Part shown: piece by piece, positions 1 through 9,508 of the stretch
Layout: each line of letters opens with the position of its first letter
Position numbering within the stretch: position 1 is the first letter of the stretch
Source: G963678095 sp963678095
GTDB lineage: Bacteria > Bacillota > Negativicutes > Selenomonadales > Selenomonadaceae
DNA: 64,000 bases
Direction of reading: 5' to 3'
Assembly: GCA_963678095.2 (NCBI GenBank)
Contig: OY782746.1
Coordinates: 186,001-250,000 of the forward strand
Translations under genes and position numbers: made by a program
The notes under the pieces: generated by a model
Told to the model about the DNA's origin: nothing
What the model saw: the letters and a program-made list of their open reading frames with translations, nothing else
Databases searched by the model: none

Positions 1-109
1 ATGTTGTCTGCGCCTCTATTTCATCTCACACAGAATCCTTATTTGATTTATATATATTGTATATCAAGTCCACCTTAAAAATCAATATGTTTTTCCGCCG
101 CAGGCAAAT

Positions 110-814
110 TTATTTTAAACTCTCGTTCTTTTTTCCGTGTTTTTTATACCACCAGACTCCGGCCAAAATAAACAGCGCCAGTACAGCTACCAAAATAAAA
201 TGCCTGCTGTCCTTTTGTTTTGTCACCAATTCGTAGCCGATCACAACTTCCAGTGCGGTTGAAGGAAACTTCCCCAACAGGTTTGCTAAAATATAATCAC
301 GCAACTGGATTTTACTTACCGCCCCCAGTGCTGTGATGATTCCCGACGGAAAATACGGCAACATGCGAATTACCAGCATGATCTGAAACCCTTTTCGCCC
401 ACTGAGCTCGTCAAGCTTCGTCAAATATTTGCTTTTCGCGATAAGTTTCTGCGCTGATTCTCGCAAAATGCTGCGCATCAGCAAAAAACTTACGATCACG
501 CCTACCGTTTCCGCTAACCAGGAAACAAGAATGCCCACAAAAACACCAAACAGTACACCATTGGCAGTTGAAACAAACACGGACGGCAAAAAACCAACCG
601 CATTGATCAGCACATCCAGAAAAAAACTAAAGACAATGGCGGCTGTGCCAAAAGAATCAATGTATTCTATCGTTTCCGCCAGGTTGCCATTTGTCAAAAC
701 ATGCCAAAGCTGCGGGAAAATTTCTGGATTAAATAAATGAAACAATCCCAAAAGAAGAACCAGGAGGAACGCTGCCGTAACTTTCACTTTGTTTTCTGAA
801 GATAATGTATTCAA
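110..814 (-). CDS. TVP38/TMEM64 (DedA-like) family membrane protein
   Basis: This is a polytopic inner-membrane protein of about 234 residues in the TVP38/TMEM64 (SNARE-associated, YdjX-like) family, whose members are linked to lipid scrambling or transport; no substrate can be named. Hydrophobic segments alternate with short loops, and the family-like stretch VIRMLPYFPSGII with a following ALGAVS lies in the C-terminal half. A lysine-rich tail follows the last membrane segment. I chose a TTG start at 814 because AGGAGG sits five bases upstream. A GTG start at 847 would place that SD inside the gene. It is transcribed away from recG, with no sign of an operon. Confidence 0.8.
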   Translation of the reverse strand: MNTLSSENKVKVTAAFLLVLLLGLFHLFNPEIFPQLWHVLTNGNLAETIEYIDSFGTAAIVFSFFLDVLINAVGFLPSVFVSTANGVLFGVFVGILVSWLAETVGVIVSFLLMRSILRESAQKLIAKSKYLTKLDELSGRKGFQIMLVIRMLPYFPSGIITALGAVSKIQLRDYILANLLGKFPSTALEVVIGYELVTKQKDSRHFILVAVLALFILAGVWWYKKHGKKNESLK

Positions 815-904
815 AAAAACCTCCTGTGCCGCTTGCGCTGCAACCACACAAAATATTCTATATTTTATATTATACTTAAGTTTACTGTAAAAGCCATGAA
901 AATC

Positions 905-2965
905 TCACGTATCAGTTATATTGGTAAAATGTTCTTTATATTGCAGGGCTAAGACTTCCCTGACCTGTCCCAGATCCTCACTGCGTTCCATGGTTTCAAG
1001 CGCTGCACTTCTGGCCTTTAAGAGTAAATCTACATCCTGTAAGACATCGGCAATTTTCAAGTCGGGAAGTCCATGCTGCATGGAGCCGAAGAACTGTCCC
1101 GGCCCCCGAAGCTTTAAATCCTCCTCGGCTAAAACAAAGCCGCTGCTCGTACTCTCCATGATTTTTAAGCGTTCCTTCGCAACTTCGGATTTCCCTTCAG
1201 CAACCAATACACAGTATGAGGCATATTCGCCCCGCCCGATTCGTCCCCGAAGCTGATGCAGCTGAGCCAGCCCAAACCTGTCAGCGCCCTCAACGACCAT
1301 AATACTGGCATTGGGAACATTTACCCCCACTTCAATAACAGTCGTCGCCACCAAGAGTTGAATCTTATTGTCATAAAAATCAAGCATAATACGTTCTTTT
1401 TCCTTAGAAGACAACTTTCCATGGATAAGAGCACAATTCATATCAGAAAAAATCCCCTGCGATAATTCTTCAAAAACCTCTTGGGCCGAGCGCTGTTTTA
1501 CAGCTTCTGATATTTCAATCAGCGGGCAGACAACATATGCCTGCCGGCCCTGCTGAATTTCCGCCCTGACAAACCGATAAATTTGTTCACGCTTATGCGG
1601 GGTGCGGACAAAAGTCCGAACCGGCTTTCGCCCCGGCGGCAGCTGCTGAATTAAAGAAACATCCAAATCGCCATATACCGTCAGCGTCATAGTGCGTGGA
1701 ATCGGCGTTGCCGTCATCACCAGCACATCCGGCATTTTGCGGCTTTTTTCTTCAAGCTTTGCCCGCTGCCTAATTCCGAACCGGTGCTGTTCGTCTGTGA
1801 CAACCAGACCGAGTGCCGAAAAATGAACTTCCTCTTGAATTAAGGCATGTGTGCCAATAACCAGATCAATTTCTCCGGCCGCAATTTTCTCGTGCAAAAG
1901 CTCTTTTTTCTTTTTGCTCAGATGTCCGCTCAAGAGGCCGATGCGAATCCCACAGCCAGCAAACAACTTCATAAAACTATCAAAGTGTTGACTCGCAAGA
2001 ATTTCTGTCGGCGCCATCAAGGCTCCCTGGTAGCCATTTTCGATCGTCTTTGCCAGTCCCAGAGCCGCAATAATCGTCTTGCCCGAACCGACGTCGCCCT
2101 GCACCAGACGCCGCATGGGCGTCTTTCGCTCCATATCAGTACAAATTTCCCGCCAGACTTTTTTTTGGTCCGGCGTCAGTGTAAAGGGGATATTTTCCTG
2201 TACCTGTTCAAGCAGGCGGCTGTTTTCCAGGTGGCGGATCCCGGCTTTTTTCTCCCGCTGCAACTTCTTTACGAGCAACAACCCGCATTGGATCAGATAT
2301 AATTCCTCAAACGCCAGTCGCTCCCTAGCCTCTTTTATCGATTCGTTATCTGTGGGAAAATGAATCTGCCGCAAGGCCTTATCCCGCGATATCAACTGAC
2401 AGCGATCCCGGACATACCGCGGCAGCACTTCGGGAATTTCCGTCGTCTCACTTAAAATTTCCTCCATGGTTTTTCGCAGAAAGTTCTGCGTCAAAACCTC
2501 CGTTGCTCCATACACCGGTAATATATTATAGGAAATATTTTCCTGCTGCGTCTCAGCAATCTCATAAGATATGATCTGATTCATGGCAAATTGCCCCTGG
2601 CCGCCATACGCATACTGTATTTTCCCCGTCGCAAAAATCTTTTTCCCTGTTTTAATTTTTGCCTTTAGATAGGGCTGGTTAAACCAACTCAGCTGTATAT
2701 ACGCCGACCCATCGCTGACTAGCGCTTTCAAAATCTTAAGCCCGCGGCGCGGACAGCTTTCTGTTACGCTGATAATCACCCCGCTAACGGTGCCCTCTTC
2801 CCCCGGTACCGACTCGGCAATGGTCCGTAAATTGCTCTGATCCTCATACCGCCGAGGATAATATGTCAACAGATCGTAAACAAGTACGATTCCCAGCCTC
2901 GCCAGGGCTTGACTTTTTTTCGGGCCAACGCCTTTTATATATTGCACTTTTTGCTCTAGTTTCAT
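905..2965 (-). CDS. recG: ATP-dependent DNA helicase RecG
   Basis: RecG remodels stalled replication forks and Holliday junctions. The 686-residue protein is full length for the family. Visible are an N-terminal helix-hairpin-helix region (QYIKGVGPKKSQALARLG), a wedge/OB-fold, Walker A GDVGSGKT, the DEQH box followed by RFG, TATPIPRT, and the helicase C domain with QLRGRIGRG. No key motif is missing. The gene stands alone between a DedA-like gene and pckA, all on the same strand. Confidence 0.97.
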   Translation of the reverse strand: MKLEQKVQYIKGVGPKKSQALARLGIVLVYDLLTYYPRRYEDQSNLRTIAESVPGEEGTVSGVIISVTESCPRRGLKILKALVSDGSAYIQLSWFNQPYLKAKIKTGKKIFATGKIQYAYGGQGQFAMNQIISYEIAETQQENISYNILPVYGATEVLTQNFLRKTMEEILSETTEIPEVLPRYVRDRCQLISRDKALRQIHFPTDNESIKEARERLAFEELYLIQCGLLLVKKLQREKKAGIRHLENSRLLEQVQENIPFTLTPDQKKVWREICTDMERKTPMRRLVQGDVGSGKTIIAALGLAKTIENGYQGALMAPTEILASQHFDSFMKLFAGCGIRIGLLSGHLSKKKKELLHEKIAAGEIDLVIGTHALIQEEVHFSALGLVVTDEQHRFGIRQRAKLEEKSRKMPDVLVMTATPIPRTMTLTVYGDLDVSLIQQLPPGRKPVRTFVRTPHKREQIYRFVRAEIQQGRQAYVVCPLIEISEAVKQRSAQEVFEELSQGIFSDMNCALIHGKLSSKEKERIMLDFYDNKIQLLVATTVIEVGVNVPNASIMVVEGADRFGLAQLHQLRGRIGRGEYASYCVLVAEGKSEVAKERLKIMESTSSGFVLAEEDLKLRGPGQFFGSMQHGLPDLKIADVLQDVDLLLKARSAALETMERSEDLGQVREVLALQYKEHFTNITDT

Positions 2966-3074
2966 TCATCATCATACTCCGCATCAAAATAAGAACTTAT
3001 ATTCTATTTTAGCAAAGCTTGTGGTTTAGAACAAGTTGTATCTTTCCGTTAAGCTAAATCTAATATTGCTCATA

Positions 3075-3117
3075 AAAATAGCCGGTGCAGGATTGCTGCA
3101 TCGGCTGTTTTTATAAA
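3075..3117 (-). terminator. Intrinsic terminator after pckA
   Basis: A ten-base-pair stem (AGCCGGTGCA / TGCATCGGCT, one wobble) is followed on the minus strand by a T-rich run, just after the pckA stop codon. Confidence 0.8.
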
Positions 3118-3122
3118 AGTTC

Positions 3123-4709
3123 TTATTCAGAGGCCTTCGGCCCGGCATTTAAAATATCATCAGACATTTCGCCTTTAAATTTCTTTACATTCTCCGCAAA
3201 GCGTTTTACCAGCTTGTTGGCGGCAATCTTGTATTCATTCTTATCCGCCCAAGTATTTTCCGGAGTCAACAGCTCTTTCGGAACATTCGGGCAGGACTCT
3301 GGAATATAGACCTGGAAGATCGGATCGCGCTTCCATTCAACATTGTCCAGCTGACCGTCAAGTGCCGCTGTAACCATAGCCCGTGTATATTTTAAGTTCA
3401 TTCTGTGCCCGACCCCATAAGGGCCACCGGTCCAGCCGGTATTGAGCAAATATACCTGCGTATTATACTTGTCAATTTTTTCGCCGAGCAGCCGCGCATA
3501 TTTAAGCGGTGACAACGGCAGGAACGGTTCGCCAAACCCAATGGAGAATGTCGCCTGCGGCTCCGTTATGCCACGTTCCGTACCGGCAACCTTGCTCGTA
3601 TACCCGGATAAGAAATGATACATAGCCTCTTCTTTAGTGAGTTTAGAGATCGGCGGCAAAACACCAAATGCATCCGCCGTCAGGAAGATGATCACATTCG
3701 GATGATCAGCAATACTCGGCTGAATTGCATCCGGAATATAGTCGAGCGGATATGCGGTTCTGGTATTTTCTGTATAACGCGAATCAAAGTAATCCGGCAA
3801 CCGGGTCTGTTCATGAATATATACATTCTCCAGCACGCTGCCATAGCGAATCGCCCGATAAATTTCCGGCTCGGTTTCTTCGGTAAGTTTTATGCATTTT
3901 GCATAGCATCCACCTTCAATATTAAATATGCCATTGTCACTCCAGCCATGTTCATCATCGCCAATCAGGCTGCGGTTCGGATCCGCTGACAGCGTAGTTT
4001 TTCCCGTGCCACTGAGGCCAAAGAAAAGTGCTGATTTTCCATCTTTGCCAACATTTGCCGAGCAGTGCATAGACAAAATCCCTTTTTGCGGCAAAATATA
4101 GTTCATTACTGAAAAAATTGATTTTTTCATTTCGCCGGCATATTCACCGCCGCCAATCAATACCATTTTTTTATCAAAGTTTAAAACGATAAAGGTTTCC
4201 GAATGCGTATTGTCTTCGATCGGGTCAGCCTTTACCCCTGGCATGCACATTACGGTAAAGCCCTCTGGAACCTTTGGCTTTGTTTCGGGTTTAATAAACA
4301 GCTGTTTTATAAACAGATGCTGCCAAGCGCATTCATTAATGAATTTTACCTGCAGGCGATTCTGTGGATCTGCTCCGGCATAAACATCGGTGACATACAG
4401 CTGATGATCGACAGCATATTTTCTCATTTTTGCATAAAGCCGATTAAATGTATCTTCACTACAAGGTGTATTATTTGTCCAGCTGATTAAATCATGTACA
4501 GCCGGAGTATCGACAATAAACTTGTCTTTCGGTGACCGCCCGGTATGTTTTCCAGTCGTAACACATAAAGCACCCTTATCAGAGAGAATCCCTTCCTGGT
4601 TCCTGACGGCCTCTTCAATCAACTCCACAACACTTAAATCATGAGCTACTCTTCTTGCCACAGATAAAATATCTGCACTTGACTGTTGAACCGATCCATT
4701 AATTTCCAT
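3123..4709 (-). CDS. pckA: Phosphoenolpyruvate carboxykinase (ATP)
   Basis: This enzyme interconverts oxaloacetate plus ATP with PEP, CO2 and ADP, for gluconeogenesis or, in some anaerobes, ATP-yielding carboxylation. The 528-residue length is typical of the ATP-dependent type. Diagnostic motifs are the P-loop GLSGTGKTTLS near residue 237, IGDDEHGW just after it, the substrate-binding TGRSPKDKF near residue 54 and GEPFLPLSP near residue 395. GGGAGG lies ten bases before the ATG. It has its own terminator, so it is probably monocistronic. Confidence 0.97.
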   Translation of the reverse strand: MEINGSVQQSSADILSVARRVAHDLSVVELIEEAVRNQEGILSDKGALCVTTGKHTGRSPKDKFIVDTPAVHDLISWTNNTPCSEDTFNRLYAKMRKYAVDHQLYVTDVYAGADPQNRLQVKFINECAWQHLFIKQLFIKPETKPKVPEGFTVMCMPGVKADPIEDNTHSETFIVLNFDKKMVLIGGGEYAGEMKKSIFSVMNYILPQKGILSMHCSANVGKDGKSALFFGLSGTGKTTLSADPNRSLIGDDEHGWSDNGIFNIEGGCYAKCIKLTEETEPEIYRAIRYGSVLENVYIHEQTRLPDYFDSRYTENTRTAYPLDYIPDAIQPSIADHPNVIIFLTADAFGVLPPISKLTKEEAMYHFLSGYTSKVAGTERGITEPQATFSIGFGEPFLPLSPLKYARLLGEKIDKYNTQVYLLNTGWTGGPYGVGHRMNLKYTRAMVTAALDGQLDNVEWKRDPIFQVYIPESCPNVPKELLTPENTWADKNEYKIAANKLVKRFAENVKKFKGEMSDDILNAGPKASE

Positions 4710-4896
4710 TTCAAGTCAACCTCCCTATGCTTAGTCATAATACAATTAACCTGTATGTAACTTGCTATTACTGGATTGTATTATACGTATTCATTTCTCC
4801 AACAGACTGTAAAATCCTTCTAATATTTCAAAAAAATATTTTATTCTAAATTTTATGAATAAAATATTGATTATTTTATGATAATTATACATTATG

Positions 4897-4937
4897 ATAA
4901 AAGCGGCCGCATTGCTTGTAGCTGCGACCGCTTTTAT
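4897..4937 (-). terminator. Intrinsic terminator after thrC
   Basis: The hairpin pairs AAAAGCGG with CCGCTTTT, with further G-C pairs inside, just beyond the thrC stop codon. The long A/T flanks allow it to work on either strand. Confidence 0.75.
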
Positions 4938-4939
4938 TT

Positions 4940-6433
4940 CTATTTGTTGATTAGATTCGTTACTATGTTCGGCATCTGTGCTATAGAACAAAGTTCTTTA
5001 TGGCGTATTTCTGCCGTACGCAGGCTGGTCAATGCCGCCGGCGGCGCCTGCAGCGTGTTATATTTTGCCAGTTCTTCCAACAGGGCAAATTCATCCATAC
5101 CCGCAGCCGGCACCCCCAGTGCCTCAAGGACGCTCTCATTGAACTTATACGGACTAGCTGTAGAAACAATCACCATCTCATGTAAATCACCGGTTGTCTG
5201 GCGATATTCGTCTGCTACCTGCCAGGCAACCGCTGTATGTGTATCCATTACATACTTTTGCGCTTTATAAACAGAAGCGATTTTTGCCTGTGTCCTTTGA
5301 TCATCCGTCCAGCCAGCCCAGAAGATATTCTGAATTGCGGCCAGATGCTTTGCCCCGACATTATATACTCCCGACTGCTTCAAGGCCTCCATCCAGCTGA
5401 AAATCTGGGCCGTGTCGCCACCACTTACATGGTATAAAAGCCGCTCGAGATTACTGGAGATCAATATATCCATGGACGGCGTTATCGTCTTAAAAAAGCC
5501 GCGATTGCGATTATATGTTCCCGTTTTAAGGAAATCTGTTAAAACATTGTTGGCATTTGAAGCACAAACAAGTTTATGCACAGGTAGTCCCATTTGTTTT
5601 GCATAATATCCGGCCAGGATATTTCCAAAATTGCCAGTAGGCACGCAAAAATTAATTTCATCTCCCAGCGATATTTTCTTTTTCTTCAGCAGATCCGCAT
5701 AAGAACTGAAATAATATACAATCTGCGGTACCAAACGCCCCCAGTTGATGGAATTCGCTGATGATAATTGAACATTGTTGTTTTTAAGCTGTTCCTTAAA
5801 TTGCATATCGCCAAAAATCTGCTTTACACCTGTCTGGGCATCATCAAAATTCCCCTCCACAGCAACAACAGCGACATTGCCGCCTTTTTGCGTAACCATC
5901 TGCAGCCGCTGAATCTTACTGACACCAGTCTCGGGATAAAAAACGATAATGCGGATCTGCTCCACATCCTTAAACCCTTCGAGTGCAGCCTTTCCGGTAT
6001 CTCCCGAAGTTGCCACCAGAATCACAATGTCACTTTTTTCACCGGTCTTGCGCAATGCTGTCGACATTAGCTGTGGCAAAAGTTGCAAAGCCATGTCTTT
6101 AAAAGCACTTGTCGGACCGTGCCACAGCTCAAGAACACTTTCCCCAGCCAAGGCTGTAACCGGAGCGATTTCCGTTGTATCAAATTTATCTTTGCCATAG
6201 GCACGTTCTACACAGCCTCGAAGTTCCTCTTCACTGTAGTCCGTCAAAAACTTCTCCAGAATTTTGACTGCCCGCTGCTCATAAGATAATTCTGTCAGGC
6301 TTTCGATAAAGGCCAGATCAACCGCTGGCAGTTCTTCGGGAACAAACAGGCCGCCATCAGTGGCAATCCCCGCGATAATTGCCTGTGCGGCACCTAATTT
6401 TTCTTTACTGCCCCGGGTACTGATATAATTCAT
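4940..6433 (-). CDS. thrC: Threonine synthase
   Basis: This PLP enzyme converts O-phospho-L-homoserine to threonine. The protein is about 497 residues, the long form of the family. The start YISTRG, the PLP-lysine motif GPTSAFKDMALQ, the loop SGDTGKAAL and VPTGNFGN are all present. Two in-frame ATGs lie six bases apart. The second (6433) is preferred because AGAGG stands eight bases before it but only two before the first. No other threonine gene is adjacent. Confidence 0.95.
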   Translation of the reverse strand: MNYISTRGSKEKLGAAQAIIAGIATDGGLFVPEELPAVDLAFIESLTELSYEQRAVKILEKFLTDYSEEELRGCVERAYGKDKFDTTEIAPVTALAGESVLELWHGPTSAFKDMALQLLPQLMSTALRKTGEKSDIVILVATSGDTGKAALEGFKDVEQIRIIVFYPETGVSKIQRLQMVTQKGGNVAVVAVEGNFDDAQTGVKQIFGDMQFKEQLKNNNVQLSSANSINWGRLVPQIVYYFSSYADLLKKKKISLGDEINFCVPTGNFGNILAGYYAKQMGLPVHKLVCASNANNVLTDFLKTGTYNRNRGFFKTITPSMDILISSNLERLLYHVSGGDTAQIFSWMEALKQSGVYNVGAKHLAAIQNIFWAGWTDDQRTQAKIASVYKAQKYVMDTHTAVAWQVADEYRQTTGDLHEMVIVSTASPYKFNESVLEALGVPAAGMDEFALLEELAKYNTLQAPPAALTSLRTAEIRHKELCSIAQMPNIVTNLINK

Positions 6434-6499
6434 CTTCATCGCCTCTTCTATTCATAAATTAAATTTCATAATAAAACATTCTATGCTAAAATGGTAATG

Positions 6500-6970
6500 T
6501 TACTGCACAATATTGCTGACGGTGGCCTTGACTGCCATAACCAAATCTGTCGGTGATAATAAAATCTGTTGTCCGCGAATGCCGGCACTTATGGCAATAA
6601 GCTCGCAGTCTTCACTGCGCTTATCAAGATACACCGGATATTCCTTCTTGGCCCCCAAGGGAGAACAACCGCCACGAACATAGCCGGTCAAGCCCAGCAC
6701 TTCCCGGAGGTGGACCATTTCCACCTTTTTATTGCCGCTGACAGCTGCCAATTGTTTTAAATGGAGTTCCGCATTGCCAGGGATGCAGGCCATCAACACT
6801 CCTGTCTTATCGCCCCGGGCGACAAGCGTCTTAAAGACCATCTCCACCGGCATGCCAACTTTTTGAGCCACATTTACGGCACTGAGATCGTCAAGATCCA
6901 CCGGATATTCCTTTAACTCATAGGAAATTTTTAATCGGTCCAATATTCTTGCTGCATTTGTTTTTTTCAT
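6500..6970 (-). CDS. ybaK: Cys-tRNA(Pro)/Cys-tRNA(Cys) deacylase YbaK/EbsC
   Basis: This trans-editing enzyme hydrolyses cysteine mischarged on tRNA-Pro. The 156-residue single YbaK domain is full length. The family core around CIPGNAELHLKQLA, the conserved lysine after it and VRGGCSPLGAKKEYPVY near residue 100 are clear. The gene is on the same strand as thrC, with a gap of about 65 bases and no obvious terminator between them, so cotranscription with thrC is possible. Confidence 0.92.
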   Translation of the reverse strand: MKKTNAARILDRLKISYELKEYPVDLDDLSAVNVAQKVGMPVEMVFKTLVARGDKTGVLMACIPGNAELHLKQLAAVSGNKKVEMVHLREVLGLTGYVRGGCSPLGAKKEYPVYLDKRSEDCELIAISAGIRGQQILLSPTDLVMAVKATVSNIVQ

Positions 6971-7183
6971 CCTTCATCCGTCCCAACCATGATCTATAAA
7001 TTAAAATCTGTAGCATCCCGCTACAAACAGATTTTATTATATCATAGAAATTCTTTCAATCCTATACCCGATATTTATTTTTGTCATCCAGCAAAATACT
7101 TTTTGTATTCAAATTAACAATTATCGCAATTAAACACAGTTTATATATCGAAATTGTAATCCACAAATAAGAGGTGCTTCACC

Positions 7184-9073
7184 ATGATTAAATTAGCTTT
7201 GGCACAAATTGAAATACAGCCCGGTCATCCGGCAAAAAATGCTGAAAAAATGCTGACAAGGATTGAAGAGGCCAAGAGAAATCAAACCGATATTATTGTT
7301 TTCCCTGAAATGTCAATTCCCGGCTATCTGCTCGGTGATACCTGGGAACAGTCTGCTTTCCTTGAAGACTGTATGTATTACGGGCAAAAAATCATCGAAT
7401 CCTCTGCCGGGATTTGCATCATGTTTGGCAATGTTGGTGTTGACTGGCAGAAAAAAAATAATGATGGTCGCGTTCGCAAGTACAATGCATTCTTTACCGC
7501 CTGTAATGGAAAACTCGTCCAAAATAAAACCATGCCTTATCCTTTTGTCATTAAAACTTTGCTGCCAAATTATCGGGAATTTGATGATACACGCTATTTT
7601 TTCAGCCTGGAAAAACTGGCAGCGGAACGCCGGCAACCGGTAGAAGAACTTATTGCCCCTGTAGAACTAGAAATTAGCGGGCAAAAGGTCCGCATTGGCT
7701 GTCTCCTGTGTGAAGACGGCTGGAGTGATGACTATCAGCTCGCACCGATGGAAATTCTGCAACAGCAGCAGGTAGACGTATTCATCAATTTATCCGCCTC
7801 CCCCTATACCCTTGGCAAAAATGACAAACGCCATCGGGTATTCGGCCAGCAGGCAGAAAAATTTCACACCCCGATTGTCTATGTAAATAATACCGGAATT
7901 CAAAACAATGGCAAAACCATCTATACATTTGATGGTTCAAGCACCGTTTATAACCATGACGGGAAAATTATTGCCAGCTGTAAGCCCTATGAAGAAACCC
8001 TGACCTTTCTCTCCCTGTCTGCAGCACAGATATACCCGACGCAGACCTCCCTTGAACCCGAACCGACAGCGGCTATTTATGCCGCACTTACTTATGGTAT
8101 CCGCCGATTTCTTGCCAGCATCCATATGAAAAAAGTCGTCATCGGAATTTCCGGGGGCATTGATTCAGCTGTCGCTGCTGCACTTTACACAGATATTCTT
8201 GGACCAGAAAATGTATTGCTGGTCAATATGCCAAGTAAGTTTAACTCAACAACAACAAAGGATTTATCGCTCCAACTAGCACAAAATCTTGGCTGCAATT
8301 ATACCGTTATGCCGATACAGGAAGTGGTTGATTATACGATTCAACAATTTGAATCAACCCCGATTGAAAATCTCCAGAGCAAACGCCGGTTTCAGTTAAG
8401 CGTATCGTCCTTTGTTGCCGAAAACATTCAAGCCCGTGATCGTTCGGCCCGAATTTTGGCCGGAATTGCCGCCAGCTTTGGCGGTGGATTTACCTGTAAT
8501 GCCAATAAAACAGAAACCAGCGTCGGCTATTCGACACTTTACGGAGATCAATCCGGCTTTTTAGCCGCATTGGCTGATTTATGGAAGTACCAAATTTATG
8601 ACCTGGCCCGTTATTTAAATACACAGATCTTTAAGCGTGAAGCCATACCCCAAGCTACCATTGATATCGTTCCCAGCGCCGAGCTGTCAGCCAATCAGGC
8701 GGTTGATGAAGGCAAAGGCGATCCGATTAAATATCCTTATCACGATTACCTCTTTCGTTCCTTTATTGAACGCTGGGATAAAGCTACTCCGGCCGATATT
8801 CTGCAATGGTACAAGGATGGTTGTCTGGAAGAAATGCTGGGCTGTAAAGCCGGGCTTATAGAGAACTACTTTTCTTCTCCGGGCGAATTCATTGCAGACC
8901 TTGAACGCTGGTGGAATTTGTATGCCGGGATGGCTGTAGCCAAACGCATTCAGGCTCCCCCGATTCTAGCGGTCAGTCGTCGTGCCTATGGCTTTGATCA
9001 TCGCGAATCGCAAACCGGACCCTACTACACGCATCGCTATCATTGCCTCAAAGCAGAGCTTCTTGGAATGTAA
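7184..9073 (+). CDS. nadE: NAD(+) synthase, glutamine-hydrolysing
   Basis: This enzyme makes NAD from deamido-NAD, ATP and glutamine, the last step of NAD synthesis. The 629-residue protein carries an N-terminal nitrilase-type glutaminase domain with a Glu42, Lys115, Cys176 triad (FPEMS, NKTMPYP, LLCEDGW), then the synthetase domain with the PP-loop SGGIDSAVAA near residue 322. Both halves are intact. AGAGGTG stands upstream of the ATG. It is monocistronic and bounded by a strong terminator. Confidence 0.96.
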   Translation: MIKLALAQIEIQPGHPAKNAEKMLTRIEEAKRNQTDIIVFPEMSIPGYLLGDTWEQSAFLEDCMYYGQKIIESSAGICIMFGNVGVDWQKKNNDGRVRKYNAFFTACNGKLVQNKTMPYPFVIKTLLPNYREFDDTRYFFSLEKLAAERRQPVEELIAPVELEISGQKVRIGCLLCEDGWSDDYQLAPMEILQQQQVDVFINLSASPYTLGKNDKRHRVFGQQAEKFHTPIVYVNNTGIQNNGKTIYTFDGSSTVYNHDGKIIASCKPYEETLTFLSLSAAQIYPTQTSLEPEPTAAIYAALTYGIRRFLASIHMKKVVIGISGGIDSAVAAALYTDILGPENVLLVNMPSKFNSTTTKDLSLQLAQNLGCNYTVMPIQEVVDYTIQQFESTPIENLQSKRRFQLSVSSFVAENIQARDRSARILAGIAASFGGGFTCNANKTETSVGYSTLYGDQSGFLAALADLWKYQIYDLARYLNTQIFKREAIPQATIDIVPSAELSANQAVDEGKGDPIKYPYHDYLFRSFIERWDKATPADILQWYKDGCLEEMLGCKAGLIENYFSSPGEFIADLERWWNLYAGMAVAKRIQAPPILAVSRRAYGFDHRESQTGPYYTHRYHCLKAELLGM

Positions 9074-9113
9074 AAAAAGCCTTGCCATACAACTGTATGG
9101 CAAGGCTTTTTTT
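9072..9113. terminator. Bidirectional terminator between nadE and the zinc-ribbon gene
   Basis: A perfect inverted repeat, AAGCCTTGCCATAC / GTATGGCAAGGCTT, is flanked by A and T runs on both sides. It lies between two convergent genes and overlaps the end of the minus-strand gene. Confidence 0.9.
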
Positions 9114-9492
9114 AGCGAAGAAACCGCAGCAGCAGCCAGATAACAGCACTGACAGCAGCTCCAATCAATAGCAATGGCAGTAGTAGCGACAACGCAAAAA
9201 CCCCGGCAGCAACAATTCCCAAAACAACCAGGGCCATGGTGATTTTTGCCCGCCAGCTCAAGGGGCGCAAGCCAAATTGTTTTATATACACCCGGTCATA
9301 GGGATTTTGACTTGCCCGTTCACGCTGATAGCGAAAACCTTCATTGCGCTGAGCACTTTCGTTGTCTTCAATCGTCAGCCCCCGATACTCTTCAATATCC
9401 TCTTCTGACATAACCTGTACTTTTTCAACTGGATCACACTGTGGACACCGTCCGTGTTCATCCAAATCTCCCTTGCATTTTAAGCACTGCAT
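9112..9492 (-). CDS. Small zinc-ribbon membrane protein, unknown function
   Basis: The 126-residue protein begins with a zinc-ribbon-like CxxC...CxxC pair (CLKCKGDLDEHGRCPQC). An acidic/polar middle follows, then one or two hydrophobic C-terminal segments (ITMALVVLGIVAAGVFALSL and a second leucine-rich stretch), suggesting a membrane-anchored protein with a cytoplasmic metal-binding head. GGGGGAG lies before the ATG at 9492; an upstream in-frame ATG lacks an SD. It follows the 506-residue gene by only 16 bases, so the two are probably one operon. No function is assigned. Confidence 0.75.
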   Translation of the reverse strand: MQCLKCKGDLDEHGRCPQCDPVEKVQVMSEEDIEEYRGLTIEDNESAQRNEGFRYQRERASQNPYDRVYIKQFGLRPLSWRAKITMALVVLGIVAAGVFALSLLLPLLLIGAAVSAVIWLLLRFLR

Positions 9493-9508
9493 AATTGCTC
9501 TCCCCCTA

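Noticed and set aside
4791..4991. 66-codon frame on the minus strand near thrC terminator
   Set aside because: It overlaps the thrC terminator and coding sequence in another frame; no SD.
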